64,000 bases of DNA. It comes from Rossellomorea aquimaris (GTDB lineage: Bacteria > Bacillota > Bacilli > Bacillales > Bacillaceae_B). Position numbers and translations under genes: made by a program. Shown here in pieces: positions 7,144 to 15,698 of the stretch (position 1 is its first letter; each line of letters opens with the position of its first letter). Below the pieces are notes generated by a model. The model ran no database searches. It worked only from the letters and a program-made list of their open reading frames with translations, and was not told the DNA's origin. The stretch is taken from the NCBI RefSeq assembly GCF_020171925.1, contig NZ_JAIVAR010000001.1, forward strand, positions 248,001 to 312,000, in the 5' to 3' direction.

Positions 7144-9312
7144 ATGATGAAAAAAACGTTGGTCCTGGCAGAAAAACCTTCTGTCGGGCGGGATATAGCA
7201 AGAGTGCTTCAATGCACAAAAAGTGGAAATGGATTTCTAGAAGGCAAGGATTATATCGTGACATGGGCGCTGGGACATCTCGTCACACTGGCAGATCCCG
7301 AATCCTATGATGATAAGTATAAAACATGGAGAATCGAGGATCTTCCGATGTTACCACCGTCATTGAGGCTGGTGGTCATTAAGAAGACAGGTAAGCAGTT
7401 CAATACCGTAAAGGCTCAAATGAATCGTTCAGATGTGGGATCCATCGTCATTGCCACCGATGCAGGCCGTGAGGGTGAACTAGTGGCAAGATGGATCATT
7501 GAGAAAGCCAGGGTGGATAAACCGCTCAAGCGCCTTTGGATTTCATCTGTAACAGACAAAGCGATCAAAAACGGCTTCAGCAACCTTAAGGATGCAGGGA
7601 AGTTCGAAAATTTATATGAAGCAGCCCAGGCCAGATCTGAAGCAGACTGGTATGTTGGCATGAATGCGACAAGGGCTTTGACAACGAAGCATAATGCCCA
7701 GTTATCGTGCGGAAGGGTACAAACCCCTACATTGAGTATCATTGCAAAGCGAGAAGAGGAAATAAGGAACTTTAAACCGAAACCTTATTACGGGATTAAA
7801 GCAGCGAGCGACAAAGGTACCTTCCTTTGGACGAATACCAATGGAGATACGAAAACCTTCTCAAGGGAAGAAATAACCGAAATCCTCAACACTATAAAAA
7901 AAGCGGACAAAGGTACTGTAGAGTCAGTGAAAACGACGCTTAAAAAGCAATATGCCCCGTCGCTTTATGACCTGACCGAACTACAGAGGGATGCACACAA
8001 GTTGTATGGCTTCAGTGCGAAAGAAACGTTATCCATTATGCAGAAGCTGTATGAGCAGCATAAGCTTGTCACGTATCCACGTACAGACAGCAAACATCTT
8101 TCCTCGGATATCGTTGATACATTAAAGGATCGTCTGCAAGCGATTCATGTACAGCCTTACCGGGCTTTTGCCAATAAAGCGCTGAAGGGTTCGGTAAACT
8201 TATCGAATGCATATGTTGATGACCGTAAAGTCAGTGACCACCATGCGATCATTCCGACGGAGGAGACGCCATTCCTTCAGAAGCTGCAGGATCGGGAAGT
8301 CAAGATCTATGACCTGATCGTAAAGCGATTCCTGGCCATTTTCTTGCCACCTTATCAATATGAACAAACGAAGGTTGAATTGAAAGTAGGGAAGGAACGT
8401 TTCCAAACGAAAGGTAAGCGCGTCAAGGACACGGGTTGGAAGGATGTTTACGGATTCGAACAAGATGAAGACCAATTTCTCGGTAAGATGGAGAAGGGGG
8501 ATGAATTGAACCTTCTTTCTATTGAGGAGACGGAAGGTACGACGAATCCACCTGGAAGATTCAACGAAGGGACTTTATTGGCGGCAATGGAGAATCCCGT
8601 GAAATTTATGGAAGAAAGAAATAAAAAGCTTCTTGAAACGATCGGTGAGACAGGAGGGCTTGGTACCGTTGCAACAAGGGCAGACATCATCGAGAAATTG
8701 TTCAACTCAGGCGCAATGGAGCAAAAGGGGAAAGAAATCTATCTGACTTCCAAAGGAAAACAATTATTGGAGCTTGCCCCTGATGAATTATGTTCTCCTT
8801 CCCTTACGGCCGAGTGGGAAATGAAGCTCGACAAAATTGCTAAAGGCTCTTTGAAGAAAAGTGATTTCATTAAAGAGATCAAAGATTATACAAAAAAATC
8901 TGTCCATGAAATTAAAAATTCGGATAAAAAATATTCACATGATAATATTACTGGGACACGATGTCCCGATTGCGGAAACCTGATGCTTGAAATCAAGAAT
9001 AAGAATGGCAAGAAACTAGTCTGCCAAGACCGGGAATGCGGTCATCGTAAAAATGTCAGCAAAAAAACGAATGCAAGATGCCCTCAGTGCCATAAGCGTT
9101 TAGAACTTCGTGGAGAAGGGGAAGGACAGCTATTTGTGTGTGTATGTGGACATAAAGAGAAACTAACTACCTTCAATGAACGAAGGAAAAAAGAAAAGCA
9201 TAACAAAGCAAGTAAAAGGGACGTTAATAAATACCTGAAAACACAACAAAAAGACGAACCGGTCAATACGGCATTGGCTGATGCACTGGCCAAACTGAAA
9301 TTGGACAAGTAA
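7144..9312 (+). CDS. topB: DNA topoisomerase III
   Basis: TopB is a type IA topoisomerase that decatenates single-strand-containing DNA. The roughly 722-residue protein opens with a Toprim domain (LAEKPSVGRD, ATDAGREGELVARW) followed by the core with SCGRVQTPTL, the active-site tyrosine in TYPRTDS and the GGLGTVATRADIIEKL motif. The C-terminus carries zinc-finger-like CPDCGN, CPQCHKR and CVCGH pairs and a basic tail, as in B. subtilis TopB. ATG 7144 (or 7147) follows AAAGGA; an upstream ATG at 7066 would add 26 residues unlike the family. The gene ends in its own terminator. Confidence 0.95.
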   Translation: MMKKTLVLAEKPSVGRDIARVLQCTKSGNGFLEGKDYIVTWALGHLVTLADPESYDDKYKTWRIEDLPMLPPSLRLVVIKKTGKQFNTVKAQMNRSDVGSIVIATDAGREGELVARWIIEKARVDKPLKRLWISSVTDKAIKNGFSNLKDAGKFENLYEAAQARSEADWYVGMNATRALTTKHNAQLSCGRVQTPTLSIIAKREEEIRNFKPKPYYGIKAASDKGTFLWTNTNGDTKTFSREEITEILNTIKKADKGTVESVKTTLKKQYAPSLYDLTELQRDAHKLYGFSAKETLSIMQKLYEQHKLVTYPRTDSKHLSSDIVDTLKDRLQAIHVQPYRAFANKALKGSVNLSNAYVDDRKVSDHHAIIPTEETPFLQKLQDREVKIYDLIVKRFLAIFLPPYQYEQTKVELKVGKERFQTKGKRVKDTGWKDVYGFEQDEDQFLGKMEKGDELNLLSIEETEGTTNPPGRFNEGTLLAAMENPVKFMEERNKKLLETIGETGGLGTVATRADIIEKLFNSGAMEQKGKEIYLTSKGKQLLELAPDELCSPSLTAEWEMKLDKIAKGSLKKSDFIKEIKDYTKKSVHEIKNSDKKYSHDNITGTRCPDCGNLMLEIKNKNGKKLVCQDRECGHRKNVSKKTNARCPQCHKRLELRGEGEGQLFVCVCGHKEKLTTFNERRKKEKHNKASKRDVNKYLKTQQKDEPVNTALADALAKLKLDK

Positions 9313-9320
9313 AACGATGG

Positions 9321-9354
9321 GATAGGGACACAGGGAAAGTCCCTATCTTTTTTT
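9321..9354 (+). terminator. Terminator of topB
   Basis: GATAGGGAC (9321-9329) pairs with GTCCCTATC (9339-9347) and is followed by a run of T. Confidence 0.9.
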
Positions 9355-9402
9355 GTTGTCTATTGATAGAATATTCTTAATACTCATATTGGGGGAATGA
9401 AC

Positions 9403-9918
9403 ATGACACCGGTTACGGTAAAAGGTTTTTTTGCTGCGATTCAGGAAGGAAACAATGAAGCGGTAGAAGATTTATTGAAGGCGGACACAAATTTATGTAA
9501 TGCGGAAGATGAAAATGGGTTGATCGCCCTCGGGGTGGCAGCGCATTATGGACACCAGGACTTAGTGGAGCTTTTGTTGAACTTCGGTGCGGATATCAAC
9601 TCTGTTTCAAATTCTAAGATTCCCTATATACCATCCAACACTGCCTTGCACGCTGCCATTGCAGGAGGGGCATCATGTGATTTGGTCGAATACTTATTGT
9701 CAAAAGGGGCAGATGTACATATAACGGATTCACAAGGCTACACACCTCTTCATATCGCCGCATTTGATGCAGATGAACAACTGGTGACTCTTCTTTTAGA
9801 GAATCATGCAGGCATGAACGAAGGAAATGAAACCTCCTCACCCCAGACGGCATATGAAATTGCTGTGTCCAGGGGTAATAAGGGCTTTATGAAAGCATAC
9901 AATCGATTCCAAAATTAA
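9403..9918 (+). CDS. Ankyrin-repeat protein
   Basis: The protein (171 residues from ATG 9403) consists of about four ankyrin repeats: NGLIALGVAAHYGHQDLVELLL, then NTALHAAIAGGASCDLVEYLL, GYTPLHIAAFDADEQLVTLLL and a weaker last repeat. Ankyrin stacks bind other proteins; there is no catalytic domain, signal peptide or membrane segment. ATG 9403 is preferred over 9397 because GGGGGA would overlap the earlier codon. It is a single gene between topB and cstA with its own terminator. Such small cytoplasmic ankyrin proteins in bacilli have no general assigned function. Confidence 0.85.
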   Translation: MTPVTVKGFFAAIQEGNNEAVEDLLKADTNLCNAEDENGLIALGVAAHYGHQDLVELLLNFGADINSVSNSKIPYIPSNTALHAAIAGGASCDLVEYLLSKGADVHITDSQGYTPLHIAAFDADEQLVTLLLENHAGMNEGNETSSPQTAYEIAVSRGNKGFMKAYNRFQN

Positions 9919-9931
9919 TACTAGTATAGAG

Positions 9932-9967
9932 GAGCATATCAGAATTATGTTGATATGCTCTTCTTTG
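9932..9967 (+). terminator. Terminator of the ankyrin gene
   Basis: GAGCATATCA (9932-9941) pairs with TGATATGCTC (9951-9960), followed by TTCTTT. Confidence 0.75.
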
Positions 9968-10105
9968 TGATTAGGGGGGATCACCTTATTGATGAAATCA
10001 AGCTCGGATGATCGAAAAAAACATATTTTAATGTAATCCCTTTCATTGTTGGCACAATAGCGTTTTAGTAAGTTCATAGATCTATTGTTTTATCAGAAAA
10101 GAAAA

Positions 10106-10120
10106 TATTTTCTAAAAATT
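10106..10120 (+). promoter_or_regulatory. Putative CodY box upstream of cstA
   Basis: TATTTTCTAAAAATT matches the CodY consensus AATTTTCWGAAAATT at 13 of 15 positions, 66 bp before the cstA ATG. It overlaps a perfect 14-bp palindrome, AGAAAATATTTTCT, at 10100-10113. CodY represses peptide and amino-acid uptake genes in rich medium, which would suit a CstA transporter; the link is inference. Confidence 0.5.
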
Positions 10121-10186
10121 CTGTTGTTATTTGTCGGGATCCGTATTAAAATGAACATTAATTTCATCCGAAGGGAGGACATCTAG

Positions 10187-11635
10187 ATGCTTACATTTCT
10201 TGCATCAGTCGTAATTTTATTAGCCGGTTATCTGATTTATTCAAAGGTGGTCGAGAGGATTTTCGGGATTGATGACCGAAACGAGACCCCCGCCTATTCC
10301 AAGGAAGACGGAATGGATTATATGCCCATGAGCTGGTGGAAAGCGAGCTTAGTGCAATTATTGAATATCGCGGGACTTGGTCCGATCTTTGGGGCCATTC
10401 TAGGTGCATTATACGGACCCGTCGCGTTCATTTGGATCGTTATCGGTACCCTCTTCGCTGGAGCGGTGCATGACTACTTCTCTGGAATGCTGTCATTGCG
10501 CCACGGAGGTGCACAATTTCCTTCACTTGTAGGTAAATATCTTGGAAGGCACGTTAGCAACGTCATGAATATCATTTCCATCATTTTAATGATTTTGGTA
10601 GCGGCAGCATTCACATCCGGACCCGCACAATTAATGGCCGAAGTGACCCCGTTATCCTTTATGGCATCATTAATCATCATATTTACATATTTCATCGTAG
10701 CGACCGTTCTGCCGGTCAACAAGATTATCGGCAAGATTTACCCGTTTTTTGGGGCAGTGCTCATTTTTATGGCTGTTAGCATCGGAATCGGTCTGTTCTT
10801 CTTTGAGCATCCAGTACCTAACCTTACTTTACAGAACCTGCATCCAGATGAATTGCCATTATGGCCACTTCTGATGGTCACTGTTTCATGCGGTGCGATT
10901 TCCGGTTTCCATTCCACTCAAAGTCCGATTCTCGCCAGAACGTTAAGAAAAGAAAGTGAAGGGCGGAAGGTCTTTTACGGTGCAATGGTGGCAGAAGGGA
11001 TCATCGCATTGATCTGGGCAGCTGCCGGAATGGCATTCTTCAATGGAACCGGTGGTCTCCAAGAAGCTTTGGCATCCGGAGGTCCTGCTGGGGTAGTGAA
11101 TGAAATCAGTAAAACGACACTCGGAACCCTTGGTGGGATCCTTGCGATACTTGGTGTCATCATTCTTCCAGTCACGACTGGTGACACCGCATTGCGTTCT
11201 TCTAGAATGATGCTCTTCGATTTACTGTCTGATTGGAAAAAAGAAGAACTGAAAGGAAAATGGCTGCCCGTTTTGCTCGTCATCCCTGTGGCAATCCCTA
11301 CTTTCCTTCTTACGCAGATTGATTACACCTTCTTATGGAGATATGTAGGTTGGTCGAATCAGCTGGTTGCAACCGTTATGTTATGGACTGCTGCAGTGTA
11401 TTTATTGCAAAACCGGAAGTTTCACTGGATTTGCAGTATCCCTGCATTATTCATGACGGCGGTGGTAAGCTCATATATCTTTTATGCACCGGAAGGATTT
11501 CACCTTCCGTATAAAGAGTCCATGATCATAGGTGCTGTCATCTGGGTTGCCGTACTAGGCTGGTTCATTCGTCAAATCTTTAAATATCGCCCTGTAAAGC
11601 AGGAATCTCTTCATATAAAAACATTAAATTCATAA
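10187..11635 (+). CDS. cstA: CstA-family carbon-starvation transporter, short form
   Basis: CstA proteins are inner-membrane transporters linked to peptide or pyruvate uptake under carbon or nitrogen limitation. The 482-residue protein has about 13 hydrophobic segments and the family motifs SWWKASLVQLLNIAGLGPI, GAVHDYFSGMLSLRHGG, GAISGFHSTQSPILARTL and TGDTALRSSRMM. It is shorter than the roughly 600-residue B. subtilis CstA, lacking part of the C-terminal half, but reads as an intact short subfamily member rather than a broken gene. ATG 10187 follows GAAGGGAGG. A CodY-like box lies upstream and a terminator downstream. Whether it moves peptides or pyruvate is not decidable here. Confidence 0.88.
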   Translation: MLTFLASVVILLAGYLIYSKVVERIFGIDDRNETPAYSKEDGMDYMPMSWWKASLVQLLNIAGLGPIFGAILGALYGPVAFIWIVIGTLFAGAVHDYFSGMLSLRHGGAQFPSLVGKYLGRHVSNVMNIISIILMILVAAAFTSGPAQLMAEVTPLSFMASLIIIFTYFIVATVLPVNKIIGKIYPFFGAVLIFMAVSIGIGLFFFEHPVPNLTLQNLHPDELPLWPLLMVTVSCGAISGFHSTQSPILARTLRKESEGRKVFYGAMVAEGIIALIWAAAGMAFFNGTGGLQEALASGGPAGVVNEISKTTLGTLGGILAILGVIILPVTTGDTALRSSRMMLFDLLSDWKKEELKGKWLPVLLVIPVAIPTFLLTQIDYTFLWRYVGWSNQLVATVMLWTAAVYLLQNRKFHWICSIPALFMTAVVSSYIFYAPEGFHLPYKESMIIGAVIWVAVLGWFIRQIFKYRPVKQESLHIKTLNS

Positions 11636-11639
11636 TTCC

Positions 11640-11697
11640 AGAGGGGTTGTCTCTATGATCAAAACAAATTGGATCATTAGGGATAACCTCTTTTTTT
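11640..11697 (+). terminator. Terminator of cstA
   Basis: AGAGGGGTTGTCTCTATGATC pairs imperfectly with GGATCATTAGGGATAACCTCT and runs into TTTTTTT at 11690-11697. Confidence 0.75.
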
Positions 11698-11999
11698 GCT
11701 CCGTAAAGTTTGATAGGGGTTGGTAAGAAGATTGTCGATAAAAAGCGAGCTGTTTCAAGGGAGGTGTGCAAGTATTTTACAAAATTCGCAAATTACTTAT
11801 GCTAACGTTTAATTAGCCCCTAATATGAGAATGATTTTTTTTAGAATTTACATACTGACAAATACTCAATGAAGTTGGTTTTACAAACTGTATAGTGCAA
11901 TTTAAATATGTACAAGTTAAAATGGGGTGAAAAGACAAAATATTCAGATTTTACAAAGGCTGTGTAATCTAGTAGGTGAACTTCATGCATAAAAAAACA
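11698..11999. other. AT-rich leader region of the pyrimidine-degradation operon
   Basis: I see no gene here. The region holds the octamer TCAATGAA at 11866-11873, which recurs upstream of the PucR-type regulator and of the dehydrogenase gene. No convincing SigA promoter with consensus boxes is evident, so the promoter may depend on an activator. Confidence 0.4.
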
Positions 12000-12013
12000 T
12001 GAAAGCGCTTACT
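12000..12013 (+). promoter_or_regulatory. cre site (CcpA operator) upstream of the pyrimidine-degradation operon
   Basis: TGAAAGCGCTTACT fits the B. subtilis cre consensus TGAAARCGYTTWCW at every position. It lies 36 bp before the first gene, downstream of any plausible promoter, a position where CcpA acts as a roadblock or repressor. It predicts catabolite repression by glucose. Confidence 0.75.
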
Positions 12014-12048
12014 ATTTTGATAAATAGAATAGACTGGGAGGAATATGG

Positions 12049-12939
12049 ATGTCAGACAAAGTGATAATAGGGCTTATACAAGCGTCTCACGATGTAGATG
12101 GAAACGAACCGGTAGAGGTACACAAACAAGAGTCCATCAAGAAACATATCAACTTAGTCAGGGATGCAGCAAAGAAAGGAGCACAGATTATTTGTTTACA
12201 AGAAATTTTCTATGGTCCTTATTTCTGTTCGGAGCAAAATCCAAAATGGTATGATTCCGCGGAAGAAATTCCAAATGGACCAACAACGAAACGTTTTCAG
12301 GAACTAGCGAAAGAACTGAATGTGGTGATCATCCTCCCTATTTATGAAAGGGAAGGCATTGCCACGTATTACAATACGGCTGCCGTGATTGATGCGGATG
12401 GGTCATACCTTGGCAAATATAGAAAACAGCACATTCCGCACGTTGCGGTGGGCAGTGAAGGTTATGGCTTCTGGGAAAAATATTACTTTAAACCTGGTAA
12501 TCTCGGTTATCCAGTCTTCGATACGGCCTATGCAAAAGTCGGTGTGTATATATGCTACGACCGTCACTTCCCGGAGGGTGCAAGGTTGTTGGGATTGAAG
12601 GGCGCCGAAGTTGTATTTAATCCATCTGCAACGGTTGCAGGCCTATCAGAATATTTGTGGAAGCTGGAACAGCCCGCCCATGCCGTCGCCAACGGGTATT
12701 ACTTGGGTGCAATCAACAGGGTCGGACATGAGGGACCATGGAACATGGGAGAATTCTACGGCCAATCTTATCTGGTAGACCCACGTGGGGGCTTTGTTTC
12801 GGTAGGAAGCAGGGATAAAGATGAAGTCATCATCGGTGAAATGGATAAGAAACTGATCCGGGAAGTAAGGGATACATGGCAATTCTATCGTGATCGAAGA
12901 CCAGAAACGTATAACGACATGACAGCACTCCTGCCATAA
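12049..12939 (+). CDS. Nitrilase-superfamily beta-ureidopropionase (N-carbamoyl-beta-alanine amidohydrolase)
   Basis: This 296-residue enzyme hydrolyses N-carbamoyl-beta-alanine (or the methylated form from thymine) to beta-alanine, CO2 and ammonia, step three of reductive pyrimidine breakdown. The nitrilase catalytic triad is visible: E52 in LQEIFYGPYF, K126 in KYRKQHIP and C169 in YICYDRHFPEG. The motif GFWEKYYFKPGNLGYP is typical of this branch. ATG 12049 follows GGGAGGA; an ATG four bases earlier is out of frame. It heads a five-gene run with PreT, PreA, dihydropyrimidinase and a permease, and the context supports the substrate more than sequence alone does. A close relative could act on N-carbamoyl-D-amino acids. 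Confidence 0.88.
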   Translation: MSDKVIIGLIQASHDVDGNEPVEVHKQESIKKHINLVRDAAKKGAQIICLQEIFYGPYFCSEQNPKWYDSAEEIPNGPTTKRFQELAKELNVVIILPIYEREGIATYYNTAAVIDADGSYLGKYRKQHIPHVAVGSEGYGFWEKYYFKPGNLGYPVFDTAYAKVGVYICYDRHFPEGARLLGLKGAEVVFNPSATVAGLSEYLWKLEQPAHAVANGYYLGAINRVGHEGPWNMGEFYGQSYLVDPRGGFVSVGSRDKDEVIIGEMDKKLIREVRDTWQFYRDRRPETYNDMTALLP

Positions 12940-13017
12940 CGGGATCATTCAAGATCAGTCAATAATTGTTTGACCCTATGGAATGATTAAATGAATGGGG
13001 AAAAGGGGGAAGCCAAT

Positions 13018-14373
13018 TTGTCCAAGACACTATCATTACTAGATATTGATGGGAACTTTCAAGAAGCACATAAAGGGTTAACCAATCGTGAGGCTGTGGA
13101 AGAAGCCAATCGTTGTTTATATTGCTATGATGCACCGTGTATCAATGCGTGCCCAACTGGAATAGACATTCCGTCTTTCATTAAGAAAATCGCCTCGGGT
13201 AACCTCAAGGGGTCTGCTACTACCATCATGAGTTCAAACCCTGTAGGCGCCAGTTGCTCGAGAGTATGTCCAACGGAAGAATTATGTGAAGGGGCTTGCG
13301 TCCTTAACCATTCAACGAAACCGATCATGATCGGGGACCTTCAGCGTTATGCCACTGACTGGGCACGACATAATGAAGCCGTCTTATTCAATGCTGGGGA
13401 ACCGAACGGGAAGAAGGTGGGGATTGTCGGAAGTGGTCCTGCCGGTATCTCCGCAGCTAGGGAATTAGCGCGTTTCGGTTATGAAGTGACCATTTACGAG
13501 GCTGCGAAGGAAGCAGGGGGATTAAATACGTACGGTATCGTTTCGTTTAGACTTCCGCAGAGCATTTCGTATTGGGAAGTGGAACAAGTCAAGAAGCTGA
13601 ACGTGGATATACGGACGAATACCAGGGTTGGCACGGACATCTCAGCAGAAGAGCTACTTGAAAGACATGATGTTGTCATCCTGGCAGCTGGTATGTCCCA
13701 TGTACCACCTTTAAACATAGAAGGGGAGCATTTTGATGGGGTCCTGGATGCAATAGAGTTCGTGAAGTCAACCAAAAACGGTGAAATCACGAAAGAGTAT
13801 ATAGGTAAAAAGGTGGCCGTAATTGGAGCAGGCAATACAGCGATCGATGGAGCCACTTGTTCCATTCGGTTGGGGGCTGAAAATGTGAAGATCCTTTACC
13901 GGCGCACACAAGAAGAGATGACCGCTTATGATTTTGAATATGAATTTGCCAAACAGGATGGCGTTGAATTCCGGTGGTTGACAGCTCCAAAGAGAATTAT
14001 CGGAAATGAAGAAGGAAAGGTAACCGGCATTGAATGCATAAAGATGGTGCTGGGTGAGCCGGGGGAAGATGGGAGGCGCCGTCCGGTTCCGGTAGAAGGA
14101 TCGGAATTCACATTACAAGTGGATGCTGTAATAAAAGCAATCGGGCAAACAAGGCATGTATCATTGATTGACCAATTCCAATTAGAACATAAAGACGGGG
14201 TTGTCCAAGTGGATAAGGAGACACTCCAGACCTCAAATCCGAAAGTATATGCTTGTGGGGATGTCATATTCGGTAAAGGGATCGGGGAAGCGATGGTCGT
14301 GACGGCTGCTCAACAAGGTAAGCAAGCTGCGTACGAACTTCATAAAAGCTTGACGTCGCTTCAGGTGAATTAA
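13018..14373 (+). CDS. preT: NAD-dependent dihydropyrimidine dehydrogenase, PreT subunit
   Basis: PreT is the FAD- and NAD-binding electron-entry subunit of the two-subunit dihydropyrimidine dehydrogenase that reduces uracil and thymine. The roughly 451-residue protein starts with two N-terminal Fe-S cysteine clusters (CLYCYDAPCINACP and CSRVCPTEELCEGAC), then the FAD GxGxxG motif VGIVGSGPAGISAA and a second dinucleotide fold VAVIGAGNTAIDGA, ending in YACGDV and a C-terminal FAD contact. The frame is open from an ATG at 12991, but TTG 13018 has AAGGGGGAAG at ideal spacing whereas 12991 has none, so TTG is preferred. It lies between the amidase and preA, with a 23-bp gap to preA. Confidence 0.92.
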   Translation: MSKTLSLLDIDGNFQEAHKGLTNREAVEEANRCLYCYDAPCINACPTGIDIPSFIKKIASGNLKGSATTIMSSNPVGASCSRVCPTEELCEGACVLNHSTKPIMIGDLQRYATDWARHNEAVLFNAGEPNGKKVGIVGSGPAGISAARELARFGYEVTIYEAAKEAGGLNTYGIVSFRLPQSISYWEVEQVKKLNVDIRTNTRVGTDISAEELLERHDVVILAAGMSHVPPLNIEGEHFDGVLDAIEFVKSTKNGEITKEYIGKKVAVIGAGNTAIDGATCSIRLGAENVKILYRRTQEEMTAYDFEYEFAKQDGVEFRWLTAPKRIIGNEEGKVTGIECIKMVLGEPGEDGRRRPVPVEGSEFTLQVDAVIKAIGQTRHVSLIDQFQLEHKDGVVQVDKETLQTSNPKVYACGDVIFGKGIGEAMVVTAAQQGKQAAYELHKSLTSLQVN

Positions 14374-14396
14374 GATTTGTTCTAGGGGGGAAACAG

Positions 14397-15683
14397 ATGG
14401 CAAATTTAAATATCGATTTAGCGGGAATCAAATCACCGAATCCATTTTGGCTGGCATCAGCTCCACCAACTAATTCAGGCTACCAAGTACAAAGGGCATT
14501 CGAAGCAGGATGGGGAGGCGCGGTTTGGAAGACGCTCGGGGAACCCATTATCAATGTGTCATCACGTTTTGCTGCTGTTAGCTTTAACGGACAGCGAGTA
14601 GCGGGTTTCAATAATATCGAACTGATAACGGATCGACCTTTGGAAGTGAATTTAAAAGAAATTTATGAAACGAAAAAGCGTTTTCCAAACCACGCCATCA
14701 TCGCTTCTTTAATGGTCGAGCCTAAACAGGAGAAGTGGCATGAAATTGTGAAGAAAGTGGAAGACGTCGGAGTGGATGGGTTGGAACTGAACTTCGGTTG
14801 CCCCCACGGAATGGCTGAAAGAGGGATGGGGGCAGCATCCGGACAGGTGCCTGAACTGGTTGAGAGGCAAACGTTTTGGGTCAAGGAAGTGGCCAAGACG
14901 CCAGTAATCGTCAAATTGACACCGAATATCACGGACATCACCGTCACAGCCGAGTCAGCTGTTAAGGGTGGGGCTGACGCGGTCAGTATGATCAATACCA
15001 TCAACAGCCTAGCAGGTGTGGACCTCGATAGTTGGAACACAATCCCACATGTAGCCGGAAAAGGTGCTCATGGAGGTTATTGCGGTCCTGCGGTAAAACC
15101 AATCGCGCTGAATATGGTGGCTGAATGTGCACGTATTCCGAGAATCAATGTTCCGATCTCAGGGATGGGAGGCGTCTCAAATTGGCAGGATGCAGTCGAA
15201 TACATGCTGATGGGTGCATCAGGTGTCCAAGTCTGTACAGCAGCCATGCACCATGGATTCAGGATTGTAGAGGATATGATTGATGGGTTGAACAATTACT
15301 TGGATGGAAAAGGGATCTCTTCCGTTCAGGAATTGGTGGGGAAATCCGTACCTAAATATTCCGACTGGGGAAACCTGGACCTTAACTACAGTGTTGTAGC
15401 GAAGATAAACACGGATGTTTGTATCAACTGCAATAAATGCCATATCGCCTGCGAAGATACGTCACACCAATGCATTGATATGCTTAAAGACACAGAGGGC
15501 AACAGTTATTTGAAAGTGCGTGAAGAAGATTGTGTAGGGTGTAATCTTTGCTCGATTGTCTGTCCGGTGGATGGAGCGATCGATATGGTGGAAGTACCTA
15601 GCGGGCAAATGCCGATGACTTGGAATGAACGACAGTCTGCGCTCGGTAAATTAGCACAGTGTGAAACGAATCCAGTGAAATAA
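14397..15683 (+). CDS. preA: NAD-dependent dihydropyrimidine dehydrogenase, catalytic PreA subunit
   Basis: PreA is the FMN-containing catalytic subunit: a dihydroorotate-dehydrogenase-like barrel that reduces uracil or thymine to the 5,6-dihydro form. In its 428 residues the barrel shows LELNFGCPHGM, VIVKLTPNITD and GMGGVSNWQDAVEYMLMGA; the C-terminus holds two 4Fe-4S ferredoxin motifs, CINCNKCHIAC and CVGCNLCSIVCP, which receive electrons from PreT. ATG 14397 follows TAGGGGGG. The fused ferredoxin tail and the preT neighbour distinguish it from PyrD. Length is normal for the family. Confidence 0.94.
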   Translation: MANLNIDLAGIKSPNPFWLASAPPTNSGYQVQRAFEAGWGGAVWKTLGEPIINVSSRFAAVSFNGQRVAGFNNIELITDRPLEVNLKEIYETKKRFPNHAIIASLMVEPKQEKWHEIVKKVEDVGVDGLELNFGCPHGMAERGMGAASGQVPELVERQTFWVKEVAKTPVIVKLTPNITDITVTAESAVKGGADAVSMINTINSLAGVDLDSWNTIPHVAGKGAHGGYCGPAVKPIALNMVAECARIPRINVPISGMGGVSNWQDAVEYMLMGASGVQVCTAAMHHGFRIVEDMIDGLNNYLDGKGISSVQELVGKSVPKYSDWGNLDLNYSVVAKINTDVCINCNKCHIACEDTSHQCIDMLKDTEGNSYLKVREEDCVGCNLCSIVCPVDGAIDMVEVPSGQMPMTWNERQSALGKLAQCETNPVK

Positions 15684-15698
15684 TCAGGAGGTTGAACA

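Noticed and set aside
7010..7264. 85-residue N-terminal extension of the YeiH-type protein
   Set aside because: It overlaps the divergent topB start and promoter region, lacks a ribosome site and is unlike the family.
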